Notes: generated by a model not told the origin, from the letters alone. Shown: positions 18,953 through 28,864, counted from the first letter of the stretch. The stretch: DNA of 64,000 nt from Fictibacillus halophilus (GCF_016401385.1 NZ_JAEACF010000001.1:930001-994000); one strand, 5' to 3'. A program made the numbers and translations.

Positions 18953-20287
18953 ATGTTGAATAAACGATACGTCCTAGATACGAACGTACTGTTGCAGGAT
19001 CCATATTCCATACAATCTTTTGGAGATAGTGAAGTGATTATTCCTGCAGTCGTGTTAGAAGAAGTGGATTCAAAAAAACGTTACATGGACGAAATTGGAA
19101 GAAATGCACGTGAGGTTTCTCGTTTAATCGATAGGGTCAGACAAAATGGACAGCTTCATAAAGGGGTTCCGCTAGAAAATGGAGGTACACTTCGAGTCGA
19201 ACTCAATCATAAATCTTTTAAAAGACTTCAGGAAACTTTTGTTGAACAGACAAACGATAACCGGATACTGGCTGTAACCCTAAACCTTAAACAAGAAGAA
19301 GAAGAGAAGAAAAGTGGCATCAAAGTTATACTAGTCTCAAAAGATGTGCTCGTACGAGTAAAAGCAGACGCACTTGGAATTGAAGCAGAAGACTTTCTGA
19401 GCGATAGAGTGATCGACAAGAATGACCAAACGTATACCGGTTACAAAGAAATTTATGTACAAGGTGATCTGTTGAATAAGTTTTATGAAAAAAATGAACT
19501 TCAATTGATCGAGTTAACAGGACACTCGTTTCATCCTCATCAATTTGTAATTTTAAAAGACGTGTTCAGGTCTTCGGTTTCTGCTCTTGGAAAAGTGGAT
19601 GAAAACGGTAAGACGTTAAAGCCGCTTCGGTACGATTCAGAACAGATCTGGGGAATCCGAGCAAGAAATGTTCAGCAGAAGATGGCGTTTGAGTTACTTT
19701 TACGTAAAGATTTACCGCTCGTGACTCTGATCGGTAAAGCTGGAACCGGAAAAACGCTGATCACGCTCGCTGCAGCACTTCTTCAAACAGAGGATTTAAA
19801 AGATTATATTAAGCTATTTATTGCTCGACCGATTGTTCCGGTTGGAAAAGATATCGGCTATCTGCCAGGGGAAAAAGAAGAAAAATTAAAACCGTGGATG
19901 CAGCCTGTCTATGACAACTTAGAATATTTATTTAATACAAAAAAATCAGGTGAACTTGAAAAAATTCTAGCGGGCATCGGTTCTATTCATGTTGAAGCAC
20001 TGACTTATATTCGTGGAAGAAGTTTGCCAGACCAATTCATTATCATCGATGAAGCCCAAAATTTAACGAAGCATGAAGTGAAGACCATCTTAACACGGGT
20101 AGGAGAAGGCAGTAAGATCGTTCTCTTAGGAGATCCTCAACAGATCGACCATCCGTATTTAGATGAGTTTACGAATGGATTAACGTATGTAGTTGAGAAA
20201 TTTAAGGATCAAGCGTTGAGTGGGCATGTTCGCTTAGAAAAAGGAGAACGTTCATCACTTGCTCAGATTGCTGCTGATTTATTATAA
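18953..20287 (+). CDS. ylaK: PhoH family protein with N-terminal PIN domain
   Basis: 444 residues. PIN-type ribonuclease domain (about 1-140) beginning KRYVLDTNVLLQDP with the acidic active-site residues (VLEEVD, and a later D pair), then a PhoH ATPase domain (about 245-444) with Walker A GKAGTGKT and Walker B FIIIDEAQ. This is the PhoH2 architecture, an ATP-driven RNA helicase/RNase; B. subtilis YlaK is the counterpart. PIN-PhoH2 proteins are sometimes toxin-antitoxin related, but I see no small antitoxin frame next to it. ATG at 18953; a TTG one codon later is equally well spaced from AGGAGG. Confidence 0.9.
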   Translation: MLNKRYVLDTNVLLQDPYSIQSFGDSEVIIPAVVLEEVDSKKRYMDEIGRNAREVSRLIDRVRQNGQLHKGVPLENGGTLRVELNHKSFKRLQETFVEQTNDNRILAVTLNLKQEEEEKKSGIKVILVSKDVLVRVKADALGIEAEDFLSDRVIDKNDQTYTGYKEIYVQGDLLNKFYEKNELQLIELTGHSFHPHQFVILKDVFRSSVSALGKVDENGKTLKPLRYDSEQIWGIRARNVQQKMAFELLLRKDLPLVTLIGKAGTGKTLITLAAALLQTEDLKDYIKLFIARPIVPVGKDIGYLPGEKEEKLKPWMQPVYDNLEYLFNTKKSGELEKILAGIGSIHVEALTYIRGRSLPDQFIIIDEAQNLTKHEVKTILTRVGEGSKIVLLGDPQQIDHPYLDEFTNGLTYVVEKFKDQALSGHVRLEKGERSSLAQIAADLL

Positions 20288-20311
20288 ATAGTGCGAGATA
20301 AATTTATAAAT

Positions 20312-20340
20312 AAAAAAGACAGCCCATGTATGAGCTGTCT
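20312..20340 (-). terminator. Terminator of the ylaL-like gene
   Basis: Minus strand stem AGACAGC/GCTGTCT (20317-20323 and 20334-20340) with further CAT/ATG pairing, followed by six T's. Confidence 0.78.
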
Positions 20341-20349
20341 ACATTTCAT

Positions 20350-20853
20350 TTAAAGAATAGTTACTGCTGAAATGTGTTTGATCGGATTTTCTTTGTTACG
20401 ACCATCACCAAAATAAAAATGAACAGGACCATCTTCTTTAAGCGGTTTTCCATTATTGGAAAAAGCAAAGTAGCCGTTTTGTGCTTCCTCAAATGTGATT
20501 TCAACGCTTCCGTCCCCTGACTCTATCCTAACTTTTTCTGCGTCAGGGTGCGGTTGTGCATTATAGATAAAATAAGATAGAGAAATTGCGAATGAACTTG
20601 TTAAAAGGGTTTCTTTTAAAGTCGTTTTTGAACTTTGTTTCTTTTGTTCTGAAGGGGGGACTGCGCCTTCTTGCAGTTCTCTGTCCCAATGTGCAGACAC
20701 TTCTTTTAAGTACTTTTCTTGCTCGTTTTCCTTCGATTTATCTAAATCGAACAATGTGTGTAAATCCTCTTTTCTATCATCAAAAATCCAAACTCCTGGA
20801 TCTAATGTAAGGGGATAGTTTACTTTTCCGTTTAATGCTACGATGAATTCCAT
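20350..20853 (-). CDS. ylaL: YlaL-like conserved hypothetical protein
   Basis: 167 residues, no signal peptide. Begins MEFIVALNGKVNYPLTLDPGV and continues with VWIFDDRK; a Lys/Glu-rich middle and a strand-rich C-terminal half. The start and the position before ylaN suggest B. subtilis YlaL. Database entries sometimes label such proteins peptidyl-prolyl isomerase, but I see no supporting motif. ATG at 20853 with AAGGAGG 5 bases upstream; a longer frame to 20892 has no ribosome site. Confidence 0.65.
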   Translation of the reverse strand: MEFIVALNGKVNYPLTLDPGVWIFDDRKEDLHTLFDLDKSKENEQEKYLKEVSAHWDRELQEGAVPPSEQKKQSSKTTLKETLLTSSFAISLSYFIYNAQPHPDAEKVRIESGDGSVEITFEEAQNGYFAFSNNGKPLKEDGPVHFYFGDGRNKENPIKHISAVTIL

Positions 20854-20985
20854 ATAAACCTCCTTGAATTTTGAAAACGCTATGAAAAGCATAGCACGAT
20901 TATAAGAATACTGTAATATGTTGATTTTTTTTATGCAAACCTTTATATTTAAAGGTAGAAATCGTGTCGAACGGAGGGATGATCA

Positions 20986-21267
20986 TTGTCAGCTGAGATG
21001 GCAACTGGACATCGGGAAAGGGCATTTGAACTATTAAAAGCAGATGCAGACAAAATCCTGAAACTAATTGAAGTTCAAATGGAAAACTTAACAATGCCAC
21101 AATGTCCCCTCTATGAGGAAGTATTGGATACGCAAATGTTTGGTTTGTCCCGTGAAATAGATTTTGCAGTCCGTTTAAACCTGGTCGAAGAAGAAACAGG
21201 TAAGAAATTATTAGAATCACTTGAAAAGCAGTTAACTGCTTTGCACGATGCCTCAATGAAAAAATGA
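20986..21267 (+). CDS. ylaN: YlaN family protein
   Basis: 93 residues, three-helix protein with the hallmark run [20 protein letters not shown], almost identical across Bacilli. YlaN is needed for growth at low iron in B. subtilis and has been reported to bind Fur and iron. TTG start with GGAGGG 8 bases upstream aligns with the known N-terminus (S/A-x-E-M). Monocistronic, with its own terminator before ftsW. Confidence 0.92.
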   Translation: MSAEMATGHRERAFELLKADADKILKLIEVQMENLTMPQCPLYEEVLDTQMFGLSREIDFAVRLNLVEEETGKKLLESLEKQLTALHDASMKK

Positions 21268-21274
21268 ACGACAC

Positions 21275-21309
21275 CCAGTCCGAGAATGTAAATTGGACTG
21301 GATTTTTTT
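21275..21309 (+). terminator. Terminator of ylaN
   Basis: CCAGTCC (21275-21281) / GGACTGG (21295-21301), then seven T's. Confidence 0.85.
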
Positions 21310-21486
21310 ATATACATACATTTCCTTGCATTTTCTTGTGAGTAGTTGCTCTCTTTTACAAGTGCCGGCTTTTCGGGAAGTCTTTTTCATTTATGAGAGG
21401 ATGTTCATCAAAAAGGCGACACATCCTTCGAAAGAGTATAAGAAGCTGAAGCTGTAGTGTTGTTTCATAAATAAAAAAGGTTTATG

Positions 21487-21495
21487 TGTTACAAT
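21487..21495 (+). promoter_or_regulatory. Extended -10 promoter of ftsW
   Basis: TGTTACAAT: TG, one base, TACAAT, about 60 bases upstream of ftsW in a 280-base gap. No good -35 at 17 bases, as often with extended -10 promoters. Confidence 0.5.
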
Positions 21496-21555
21496 ATCTA
21501 ATAATTATAAAGATGCAGTTTCAAGATTTCGTAAGAGAGGAGAAAGGTGAACAAC

Positions 21556-22713
21556 GTGAAAAAAGCAGTAAGACCCTATGACTATTCTTTGATAGTAGCC
21601 GTACTATTATTGTGCAGTGCTGGTTTAGTCATGATCTACAGCGCGAGTATAGGGGTAACGATCAATAAATACGATTATAGCAGCAGCTTTTTCTTTACAA
21701 GACAACTAGTCTTTCTACTAGTTGGGATAGGACTCATGTATTTTACAATGAGATTTAATGTTCAAATCTATAAAAAGCTAATGATGCCTATTGTCGTATT
21801 TTCTATTCTTATATTGATATTTGTATTATTGTTCGGGCGAGAAGTAAACAACGCAAAAAGCTGGTTATACATAGGTCCGATCGGTATTCAACCTGCTGAA
21901 TTTATCAAGCTAACACTGGCTATCTACTTAGCAGCCATCTATTCAAAGAAACAAGGTAAGATGCAAGATTTCAAAAAAGGAGTCATCCCTCCATTAACGA
22001 TCTTCGCCATTATGTTTCTATTGATTCTTAGACAGCCTGACTTAGGGACAGGCATAATCGTTTCAGGGGTTGCTGGAGTTATTCTATTCTGCTCAGGAAT
22101 AAAATTCAAACATATATTTTCAATGGCAGCATTAGCGGGTATCGTAGGATTAGGTATATTCCTTCGTTTGACACCTGAACAACTTTCCCGTTTCGATGCA
22201 GCATTTGCACCTTTCAAAGATCCTGCGGGTGACGGATATCAGCTCGTGAATGGTTATATTTCAATCGCTGCTGGTGGAATGACAGGATCAGGTCTAGGTG
22301 AGAGTATTCAGAAATATGGGTTTCTTCCTGAACCACACACTGATTTTATCATTGCCATCATTGCTGAAGAACTTGGTTTTATTGGAGTATTCTCCATTAT
22401 CGCTTTATTAGGATATATCGTACTAAAAGGATTCTATATTGGCATGCAAAGTAATGATACATATTCAAGCCTATTAGCTTTTGGTATCGCTGGTATGATA
22501 GGTATTCAAACAGTGGTCAACCTAGGTGCGGCAGTAGGGTTACTACCGATTACTGGTGTTCCTTTGCCATTTATTTCGTACGGGGGCTCATCCCTTCTTT
22601 TGTTTCTAACATCGATGGGGATTCTCATAAATATTTCTGCAAAAGTAAATCTGAACAAAAAAGTGCCTGATCGAAAGCCCGAAGTAAACAGAAAGATAAA
22701 AGCTATCATGTAA
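21556..22713 (+). CDS. ftsW: FtsW, SEDS-family septal peptidoglycan polymerase
   Basis: Lipid II polymerase of the divisome, working with the class B PBP2B encoded at 57.5 kb. 385 residues, ten transmembrane helices; SEDS motifs seen include IGIQPAEFIKL, LRQPDLGTG, HTDFIIAIIAEELGFIG and PFISYGGSSL. The GTG at 21556 aligns with the B. subtilis start (MxKKxxxxYDYSLI); a GTG three codons upstream is possible. Followed 22 bases later by pycA without a terminator, the same order as in B. subtilis. Confidence 0.93.
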   Translation: MKKAVRPYDYSLIVAVLLLCSAGLVMIYSASIGVTINKYDYSSSFFFTRQLVFLLVGIGLMYFTMRFNVQIYKKLMMPIVVFSILILIFVLLFGREVNNAKSWLYIGPIGIQPAEFIKLTLAIYLAAIYSKKQGKMQDFKKGVIPPLTIFAIMFLLILRQPDLGTGIIVSGVAGVILFCSGIKFKHIFSMAALAGIVGLGIFLRLTPEQLSRFDAAFAPFKDPAGDGYQLVNGYISIAAGGMTGSGLGESIQKYGFLPEPHTDFIIAIIAEELGFIGVFSIIALLGYIVLKGFYIGMQSNDTYSSLLAFGIAGMIGIQTVVNLGAAVGLLPITGVPLPFISYGGSSLLLFLTSMGILINISAKVNLNKKVPDRKPEVNRKIKAIM

Positions 22714-22735
22714 CGGTAAAAGGAGAGGAACTTGT

Positions 22736-25700
22736 ATGAGTAGAAAAATCAGCAAAGTCTTAGTAGCAAACCGAGGAGAAATTGCAATTCGGATTTTCAG
22801 AGCCTGTACCGAACTAGATATACGAACAGTAGCTATATATTCAAAAGAAGATACGGGATCTTATCATCGTTATAAAGCGGATGAAGCCTATCTTGTAGGC
22901 GAAGGAAAGAAACCGATCGATGCTTATCTTGATATTGAAGGCATTATTGAGATCGCAAAGACGAATGGTGTTGACGCGGTTCATCCAGGATACGGCTTTT
23001 TGTCGGAGAACAAGGAATTTGCAGAACGCTGTAATGAAGAAGGAATCATTTTCATTGGTCCAAACCAAAAACACCTAGATGTTTTCGGAGATAAAGTGAA
23101 AGCTAGACAAACAGCTATTGATGCTAACATTCCAGTAATTCCAGGTAGTGATGGACCTGTTAACAGTCTTTCAGAAGTGAGAGACTTTGCTCTGAGTAAT
23201 GGTTTTCCAATTATCATCAAGGCTTCTATGGGTGGAGGCGGACGCGGAATGCGTATCGTCAGAAGTGAGAACTCCCTTGCGGAAAGTTACGACCGTGCCA
23301 AATCGGAGGCTAAAGCTGCTTTTGGTAAAGATGAAGTATACGTCGAAAAATTTGTAGAGAACCCAAAACATATCGAAGTACAGATCCTCGGTGATCATGA
23401 AGGTAACTTAGTGCATTTATATGAGCGTGACTGTTCTGTTCAAAGAAGACATCAGAAGGTAGTTGAAGTTGCACCAAGTGTCTCGCTATCTGATGAGCTT
23501 CGTCACGATATTTGTGAATCTGCCGTATCTTTGATGAAGCATGTGGATTATATCAATGCAGGAACAGTTGAGTACCTCGTAACGCCAGACGGCAAATTTT
23601 ATTTCATAGAAGTGAATCCTAGGGTTCAAGTAGAGCACACGATTACAGAGATGGTTACGGGTATCGATATTGTACAATCTCAAATTTTAATAGCAGAAGG
23701 ATACCCACTACACGGAAAAGAGATTGGTATTCCGAAGCAAGAAGATATTTATTGTCACGGATATGCGATCCAATCACGCGTAACAACGGAAGATCCTTCT
23801 AATCAGTTTATGCCTGACACTGGTAAAATTATGGCTTATCGTTCGGGTGGAGGTTTTGGGGTTCGATTGGATGCCGGAAATGGCTTCCAAGGTGCGATTA
23901 TCACGCCTTTCTATGATTCTTTGCTCGTTAAAGTGTCTACGTGGGCTTTATCGTATGAACAAGCAGCTTCTAAAATGTTAAGAAACTTAAAAGAGTTTCG
24001 TATTCGTGGTATCAAAACAAACATTGCTTTCCTTGAGAATGTTGTAACTCACCAAAAGTTTTTGTCAGGTGACTATGATACTTCGTTCATTGATACGAGC
24101 AGTGAACTCTTCGTTTTCCCAAAGCGTAAAGATAGAGGAACGAAGATGCTCTCATATATCGGTGCAACAACAATTAATGGTTTTCCAGGTCTAGCTAAAC
24201 AGGATAAGCCTAATTTTGCTAAACCGCGGATTCCTAAAATTAAACATTCTGAGTCAATCCCTAATGGAACAAAACAATTGTTAGACGCTGAAGGACCAGA
24301 AGCAGTGTCTCGTTGGATTAAGGATCAAAAGAGGCTCCTTCTTACGGATACAACGTTCCGAGATGGTCACCAATCGTTGCTAGCGACTCGCGTTCGTACG
24401 AATGACCTTCTCCATATTGCTGAACCGACCGCTAGACTATGGCCAGAAATGTTCTCACTCGAGATGTGGGGAGGAGCAACGTTTGATGTTTCTTATCGTT
24501 TCTTAAATGAAGATCCATGGGATCGCTTAATTAAGCTGAGAGAAAAAGCTCCTAATGTGTTGTTCCAAATGTTACTTAGAGCTTCTAATGCGGTAGGATA
24601 CAAAAACTATCCAGATAACGTCGTTGAGGAGTTCGTTAAAAAGTCAGCTATGGCAGGAATCGATGTATTCCGAATTTTTGATAGCTTAAACTGGGTAGAA
24701 GGTATGAAAGTGGCAATCCGAGCTGTTCGTGAGACTGGGAAGATTGCCGAAGCAGCCATTTGCTATACAGGAGATATTTTAGATCCGAACCGAACAAAGT
24801 ATGATTTGAAATATTATGTGAATCTAGCAAAAGAGCTTGAAGCAGAAGGAGCACATATTCTAGCTATTAAAGATATGGCGGGACTTTTAAAACCTCAAGC
24901 TGCTTATGACCTCGTATCAGCGCTGAAGCAATCGATTGATATCCCGATCCACCTGCATACACATGACACAAGTGGAAACGGAATCTATACTTATGCGAAA
25001 GCTGCTGAAGCAGGTGTTGATATCGTAGACGTTGCTGTAAGTTCAATGGCAGGTCAAACATCTCAGCCGAGTGCAAATTCACTTTATTACGCGTTAGCTG
25101 GTAACGAAAGACAGCCTGAAATGAACATTGATCATGTTAAAGACCTATCCTCATATTGGGAAGATATCAGAAAATATTATTCAGGTTTTGAAAGCAACTC
25201 GGCTGCACCAGATCCGGAAGTATATGAGCATGAGATGCCAGGTGGGCAGTTTAGTAATCTACAGCAGCAAGCAAAGGCGGTTGGTCTTGGTGACCGCTGG
25301 GATGAAGTCAAACAAATGTATCGTAGAGTGAATGATATGTTTGGCGATGTTGTTAAAGTTACTCCATCATCAAAAGTTGTAGGTGACATGGCGCTGTATA
25401 TGGTTCAGAACAACTTAACAGAAGATGATGTTTACGATAGAGGAGATTCCTTGGATTTCCCTGACTCTGTTGTAGAATTCTTTCAAGGGTACCTAGGACA
25501 GCCGTACGAAGGTTTTCCTAGAGAACTGCAACGTATCATCTTAAAAGGAAGAGAACCTCTGTCAGTGAGGCCAGGAGAGCTTTTAGAGGCTGCTGATTTT
25601 AATGACATGAAGGAAACGTTATTCCACAAGATAAATCGCCAAGTAACAAGTTTTGATGTTTTGGCGTATGCATTATATCCAAAGGTATTCTTGGATCGTG

Positions 25701-26179
25701 AAAAGATGTATTCACAATTCGGTGATATTTCCGTTCTTGATACTCCGACGTTCTTCTATGGAATGAAGCTTGGAGAAGAAATTGAAGTCGAGATCGAACA
25801 AGGTAAGACTTTGATCGTGAAGCTCGTTTCAATCGGTGAAGCTCAGAATGATGGATCTAGAGTTCTTTACTTTGAACTTAACGGTCAATCTCGTGAAATC
25901 GTTGTAATCGACGAAAGTGCTAAAGTCACGGTATCTGCAAAGCAAAAGGTAGATCCTTCAAATCCTTCACAGATTGGTGCAAGTATGCCAGGAACTGTGA
26001 TCAAGGTTCTAGTCGAAAAAGGGGAGAAGGTTAAAAAAGGCGATCATCTTATGATAACTGAAGCCATGAAGATGGAGACGACGGTTCAAGCTCCATTTGA
26101 TGGAACCGTTAAAGAGATTTCCGTTCAAAACGGAGAAGGAATCGCTGCTGGTGATCTTTTAATAGAGTTGATTAAGTAA
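22736..26179 (+). CDS. pycA: Pyruvate carboxylase
   Basis: Makes oxaloacetate from pyruvate, bicarbonate and ATP; the main anaplerotic enzyme of Bacilli. 1147 aa, three parts in order: biotin carboxylase/ATP-grasp (about 1-455, VANRGEIAIRI and the GGGGRGMRI glycine loop), carboxyltransferase TIM barrel (about 530-810, metal-site LTDTTFRDGHQ and carboxylated Lys712 in LAIKDMAG), and biotin carrier with Lys1112 in EAMKMET. ATG with GAGAGGA upstream. No defects. A palindromic repeat and a terminator follow. Confidence 0.97.
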   Translation: MSRKISKVLVANRGEIAIRIFRACTELDIRTVAIYSKEDTGSYHRYKADEAYLVGEGKKPIDAYLDIEGIIEIAKTNGVDAVHPGYGFLSENKEFAERCNEEGIIFIGPNQKHLDVFGDKVKARQTAIDANIPVIPGSDGPVNSLSEVRDFALSNGFPIIIKASMGGGGRGMRIVRSENSLAESYDRAKSEAKAAFGKDEVYVEKFVENPKHIEVQILGDHEGNLVHLYERDCSVQRRHQKVVEVAPSVSLSDELRHDICESAVSLMKHVDYINAGTVEYLVTPDGKFYFIEVNPRVQVEHTITEMVTGIDIVQSQILIAEGYPLHGKEIGIPKQEDIYCHGYAIQSRVTTEDPSNQFMPDTGKIMAYRSGGGFGVRLDAGNGFQGAIITPFYDSLLVKVSTWALSYEQAASKMLRNLKEFRIRGIKTNIAFLENVVTHQKFLSGDYDTSFIDTSSELFVFPKRKDRGTKMLSYIGATTINGFPGLAKQDKPNFAKPRIPKIKHSESIPNGTKQLLDAEGPEAVSRWIKDQKRLLLTDTTFRDGHQSLLATRVRTNDLLHIAEPTARLWPEMFSLEMWGGATFDVSYRFLNEDPWDRLIKLREKAPNVLFQMLLRASNAVGYKNYPDNVVEEFVKKSAMAGIDVFRIFDSLNWVEGMKVAIRAVRETGKIAEAAICYTGDILDPNRTKYDLKYYVNLAKELEAEGAHILAIKDMAGLLKPQAAYDLVSALKQSIDIPIHLHTHDTSGNGIYTYAKAAEAGVDIVDVAVSSMAGQTSQPSANSLYYALAGNERQPEMNIDHVKDLSSYWEDIRKYYSGFESNSAAPDPEVYEHEMPGGQFSNLQQQAKAVGLGDRWDEVKQMYRRVNDMFGDVVKVTPSSKVVGDMALYMVQNNLTEDDVYDRGDSLDFPDSVVEFFQGYLGQPYEGFPRELQRIILKGREPLSVRPGELLEAADFNDMKETLFHKINRQVTSFDVLAYALYPKVFLDREKMYSQFGDISVLDTPTFFYGMKLGEEIEVEIEQGKTLIVKLVSIGEAQNDGSRVLYFELNGQSREIVVIDESAKVTVSAKQKVDPSNPSQIGASMPGTVIKVLVEKGEKVKKGDHLMITEAMKMETTVQAPFDGTVKEISVQNGEGIAAGDLLIELIK

Positions 26180-26186
26180 TAATAAA

Positions 26187-26402
26187 AGGCTGTTTTCGTA
26201 AACTTTGTTGCTCTTGGAAGTGTTGATTTCCGTTACAGGCTGCTCGCTTTCCACGGGGCAGGCGGTGAGCCACATTCGTACGTTTCACTCTTAAGTGTCT
26301 CACCTGCCCGCCTGTCCCGTAGGAGTCTCGCACCTTCCACTCCAATCAATTGTCAAAGGTGACAAGGAGTTAAAAGCAACATTCATTTAGAAAAGAGCAA
26401 AT
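26187..26402. repeat. Palindromic intergenic repeat element
   Basis: About 200 bases, more GC-rich than the surroundings. Its centre folds on itself: ACGGGGCAGGCGG-TGAG-CAC (26253-26273) pairs with GTGTCTCACCTGCCCGCCTGTCCCGT (26295-26320) apart from a few extra bases. Short complementary ends occur as TTGCTCTT (about 26206-26213) and AAGAGCAA (26394-26401). From general experience, near-copies of this sequence (TTTCCRCGGGGCRGGCGG...GGAGTCTCGCACCTTCCACTCC) recur in many Bacillaceae intergenic regions, in the manner of a MITE-like or REP-like element. No coding capacity. Confidence 0.75.
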
Positions 26403-26408
26403 AAAAAA

Positions 26409-26442
26409 ACCAAGGTGCAAAACGTGCACCTTGGTTTTTTTT
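26409..26442. terminator. Bidirectional terminator between pycA and ctaA
   Basis: Perfect 11-bp stem ACCAAGGTGCA (26409-26419) / TGCACCTTGGT (26425-26435), loop of five, A-run on one side and T-run on the other. Confidence 0.9.
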
Positions 26443-26445
26443 GAT

Positions 26446-27342
26446 TTACTTTCGATATACGATTAAAGCTAAGTAGCTCAGCGTTCCAAACAAGAAAGAG
26501 ATGATCAATCCATGCCCAAGGGCTACGAATAAGTTTAAGTTTGAATATACGATCAATGCTCCAGATACACCTTGGAGAATGACAAAAAGTAGAGCGAATT
26601 GAAATCCTTTTGTGACTACTTTTTGATCGCTATAGTACTTTCTAGCGTGGTACCAAGCATATACGATCCAAATAAAAAGAACGATAGCAGCAATACGATG
26701 CAATAAATGAATACTTGCTTGAGATCCTATTGTTGCGAATATGGTTCCGTTGCACAATGGAAACTCCGGACCACAACCCATACTTGAGCCGGTATGTCTT
26801 ACGAGTGCACCCGTGTATACAACAGCATACAAATACGCGAATAACCAGTAGATGTTCTTTTTAAATGCGGGTGAGACTTTTGCAATAAAAGGACGATCAG
26901 GATCTTCAAAGGAAAGAATCGCTATCAAGAGAACACTTGCGAACGAAACGAGTGAAAAGCCGAAATGAGAAGCAAGAACGGCTGAAGATTGGCTCCAAAT
27001 TACGGCAGCGGCTCCTAAAAGACCTTGAAGGATAATAAAGAATACAGCTGATCCAGCCAAAATCTTTATTTCTCTTCTATGTGGTTCTCGTCTCCAAGCC
27101 CAAATCGCCAGTATGATAACGAGAAGACCAAGCCATGCTGACACAAAACGGTGACTCACTTCAATAATCGTTTCGAGTTTAGGTGCTGTAGGCAAGATTT
27201 CTCCATAACAGAGCGGCCACGAGTTACCGCATCCATCACCGGAGCCTGTTTTTGTTACAACAGCTCCCATCAGCAATACGAGCAACATACCTAGTGAAGT
27301 AATAATAGAATAAATCTGATAAAATCTTTTCAATTCATTCAC
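26446..27342 (-). CDS. ctaA: Heme A synthase CtaA
   Basis: Converts heme O to heme A for cytochrome oxidase. 298 residues, eight transmembrane helices in two four-helix repeats. Heme-ligand and active-site histidines are seen in EVSHRF, ASHFGFS, LLHRIAA and LGHGL, and both extracellular Cys pairs (CGNSWPLC and CGPEFPLC) are present; the second pair is missing in some homologs. ATG at 27342; a TTG three codons later is better spaced from AGGTG and may be the true start. Divergent from ctaB, as in B. subtilis. Confidence 0.92.
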   Translation of the reverse strand: MNELKRFYQIYSIITSLGMLLVLLMGAVVTKTGSGDGCGNSWPLCYGEILPTAPKLETIIEVSHRFVSAWLGLLVIILAIWAWRREPHRREIKILAGSAVFFIILQGLLGAAAVIWSQSSAVLASHFGFSLVSFASVLLIAILSFEDPDRPFIAKVSPAFKKNIYWLFAYLYAVVYTGALVRHTGSSMGCGPEFPLCNGTIFATIGSQASIHLLHRIAAIVLFIWIVYAWYHARKYYSDQKVVTKGFQFALLFVILQGVSGALIVYSNLNLFVALGHGLIISFLFGTLSYLALIVYRK

Positions 27343-27670
27343 CTGCTTTTTTTGTCCTATAACCGTTCACAAATTTGTAATATTTTCAACAAGTATTCCA
27401 GGCACTTCCATCGTACAAATAAGATAAGATAGTGTCTATATTAGTCGAAGTATACAAAGCACTTGATTTGTTTTATAATGTTAGAGGACATTTTCTTTAT
27501 ATATCACTATCCTATCATATAGGTAAAACGTTCTACTTTACATATTGTGAACAGATGAAGACATTTTTTTACCGTTGATTTTAGAGTCAAGCCCATATAG
27601 AATGAATGAGGGCTTAAATAACAGCAAAAGCAAGATTTGGAACATTTTACTCTAAAAGGAGGTGTATCTG
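27343..27670. other. Divergent ctaA/ctaB control region
   Basis: About 330 bases without a gene. Expected to hold promoters for both genes. A TATAAT at 27474-27479 points to ctaB but lacks a matching -35. A short palindrome ACAAATTTGT lies at 27369-27378 near the ctaA start. In B. subtilis this region is controlled by ResD; I cannot define a ResD box here with confidence. Confidence 0.4.
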
Positions 27671-28606
27671 TTGAGCAAAACTCCAACTGCATATGAAGTC
27701 GCTAACAAAGTAATGGAACCCGGACCTCTATCTGAAGCGAACCCTACAGGCACCTGGAAGGATTTTTTAACCATCGCGAAGCTCGGAATCGTTATGAGTA
27801 ACTTGATTACGACATTTGCTGGATTCTTTCTAGCTTTAAAATATAACAATCTTTTATTTTCTGACAAGATTGGTGATCTAGTTCTTTGTATTTTAGGTGC
27901 AGCATTAGTTATCGCAGGTGGCTGCTGCTTAAATAACTATATTGATAGAGATATAGACCAGCTGATGGAACGTACGATTGAACGGCCGACAGTTACAGGC
28001 AGGATCAGTGCGAATCAAGTTCTTTGGGTAGGTATTATTCTTTCCGCAATCGGAACAGTTATGCTTGCAATGACAACCTTAACGGCAGCAGTAATGGGAT
28101 TGATTGGACTTTTCGTATATGTCGTTGTTTACACGATGTGGCTTAAACGAACTCATTCTATTAACACGGTAATCGGAGGCATATCTGGGGCGGTACCGCC
28201 ATTAATCGGCTGGGCAGCTGTAGATGCAAACCTTCATTGGGTTGCTTGGATCTTATTCTTGATCATGTTTTTATGGCAGCCACCACACTTTTTGGCGCTT
28301 GCGATGAAACGATGTGAAGATTATCGAAAAGCAGGAATTCCGATGCTTCCTGTTGTATCCGGTTTCGCATTAACGAAACGTCAGATGATCTGGTACGTAT
28401 CCGCATTACTTCCTGTGTCTCTTTACCTGTTTGAATTTGGTATCGTCTACTTGATCTTGGCTGCTGTGTTAGGAACAGGATGGCTTATTCTAGCATTATC
28501 AGGGTTAAAGACAAAGGATGACATGAAGTGGGCTCGTATGATGTTCGTATATTCGTTGAATTATATGACCATTATGTTTGTTGCTATGATCTTAGTGAAC
28601 ATATAG
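27671..28606 (+). CDS. ctaB: Protoheme IX farnesyltransferase (heme O synthase)
   Basis: Adds the farnesyl chain to heme B, supplying CtaA. UbiA-family membrane prenyltransferase, 311 residues, about nine helices. First Asp-rich motif NNYIDRDID (metal-diphosphate binding) and the conserved [10 protein letters not shown] in the later loop are present. TTG at 27671 is chosen (8 bases after GGAGG); an in-frame GTG at 27662 overlaps the ribosome site. First of the ctaB-to-ctaG series, separated from ctaC by about 260 bases. Confidence 0.93.
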   Translation: MSKTPTAYEVANKVMEPGPLSEANPTGTWKDFLTIAKLGIVMSNLITTFAGFFLALKYNNLLFSDKIGDLVLCILGAALVIAGGCCLNNYIDRDIDQLMERTIERPTVTGRISANQVLWVGIILSAIGTVMLAMTTLTAAVMGLIGLFVYVVVYTMWLKRTHSINTVIGGISGAVPPLIGWAAVDANLHWVAWILFLIMFLWQPPHFLALAMKRCEDYRKAGIPMLPVVSGFALTKRQMIWYVSALLPVSLYLFEFGIVYLILAAVLGTGWLILALSGLKTKDDMKWARMMFVYSLNYMTIMFVAMILVNI

Positions 28607-28864
28607 ATTTTATACTGGAACAGCGCGATTGTGCTGTTCCTATAATCGCCTTTACATAAAAGGGCTTTCATAAAAAAGTATAGATGAAGGCTTATCGTTT
28701 ATAGTCACTCTTAAGAGTGAAGTTCCTAGTTGTTTAGAGAAAAGGGTTTTATTGTGTTAGATTTACTTTTGCTATTTCCATTCAAATAACACATTTATTT
28801 GAATTGAATAGATAGAACATTCAGTCAAAACAGACTACAACGAGAAAGTGGGGTATATGTAGTG
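28607..28864. promoter_or_regulatory. ctaB-ctaC intergenic region with three symmetric elements
   Basis: Contains a hairpin without T-run (28617-28640, GGAACAGC/GCTGTTCC), a perfect 16-bp palindrome TCACTCTTAAGAGTGA (28705-28720), and a perfect 10-bp inverted repeat ATTCAAATAA / TTATTTGAAT (28780-28789 and 28795-28804) about 60 bases before ctaC. The last is placed like an operator. The ctaC promoter itself I could not define. Confidence 0.45.

Noticed and set aside
18953..20287. ylaK-type PIN-PhoH gene as a toxin-antitoxin system
   Set aside because: No small antitoxin frame precedes or overlaps it; the protein is the ordinary Bacilli form.
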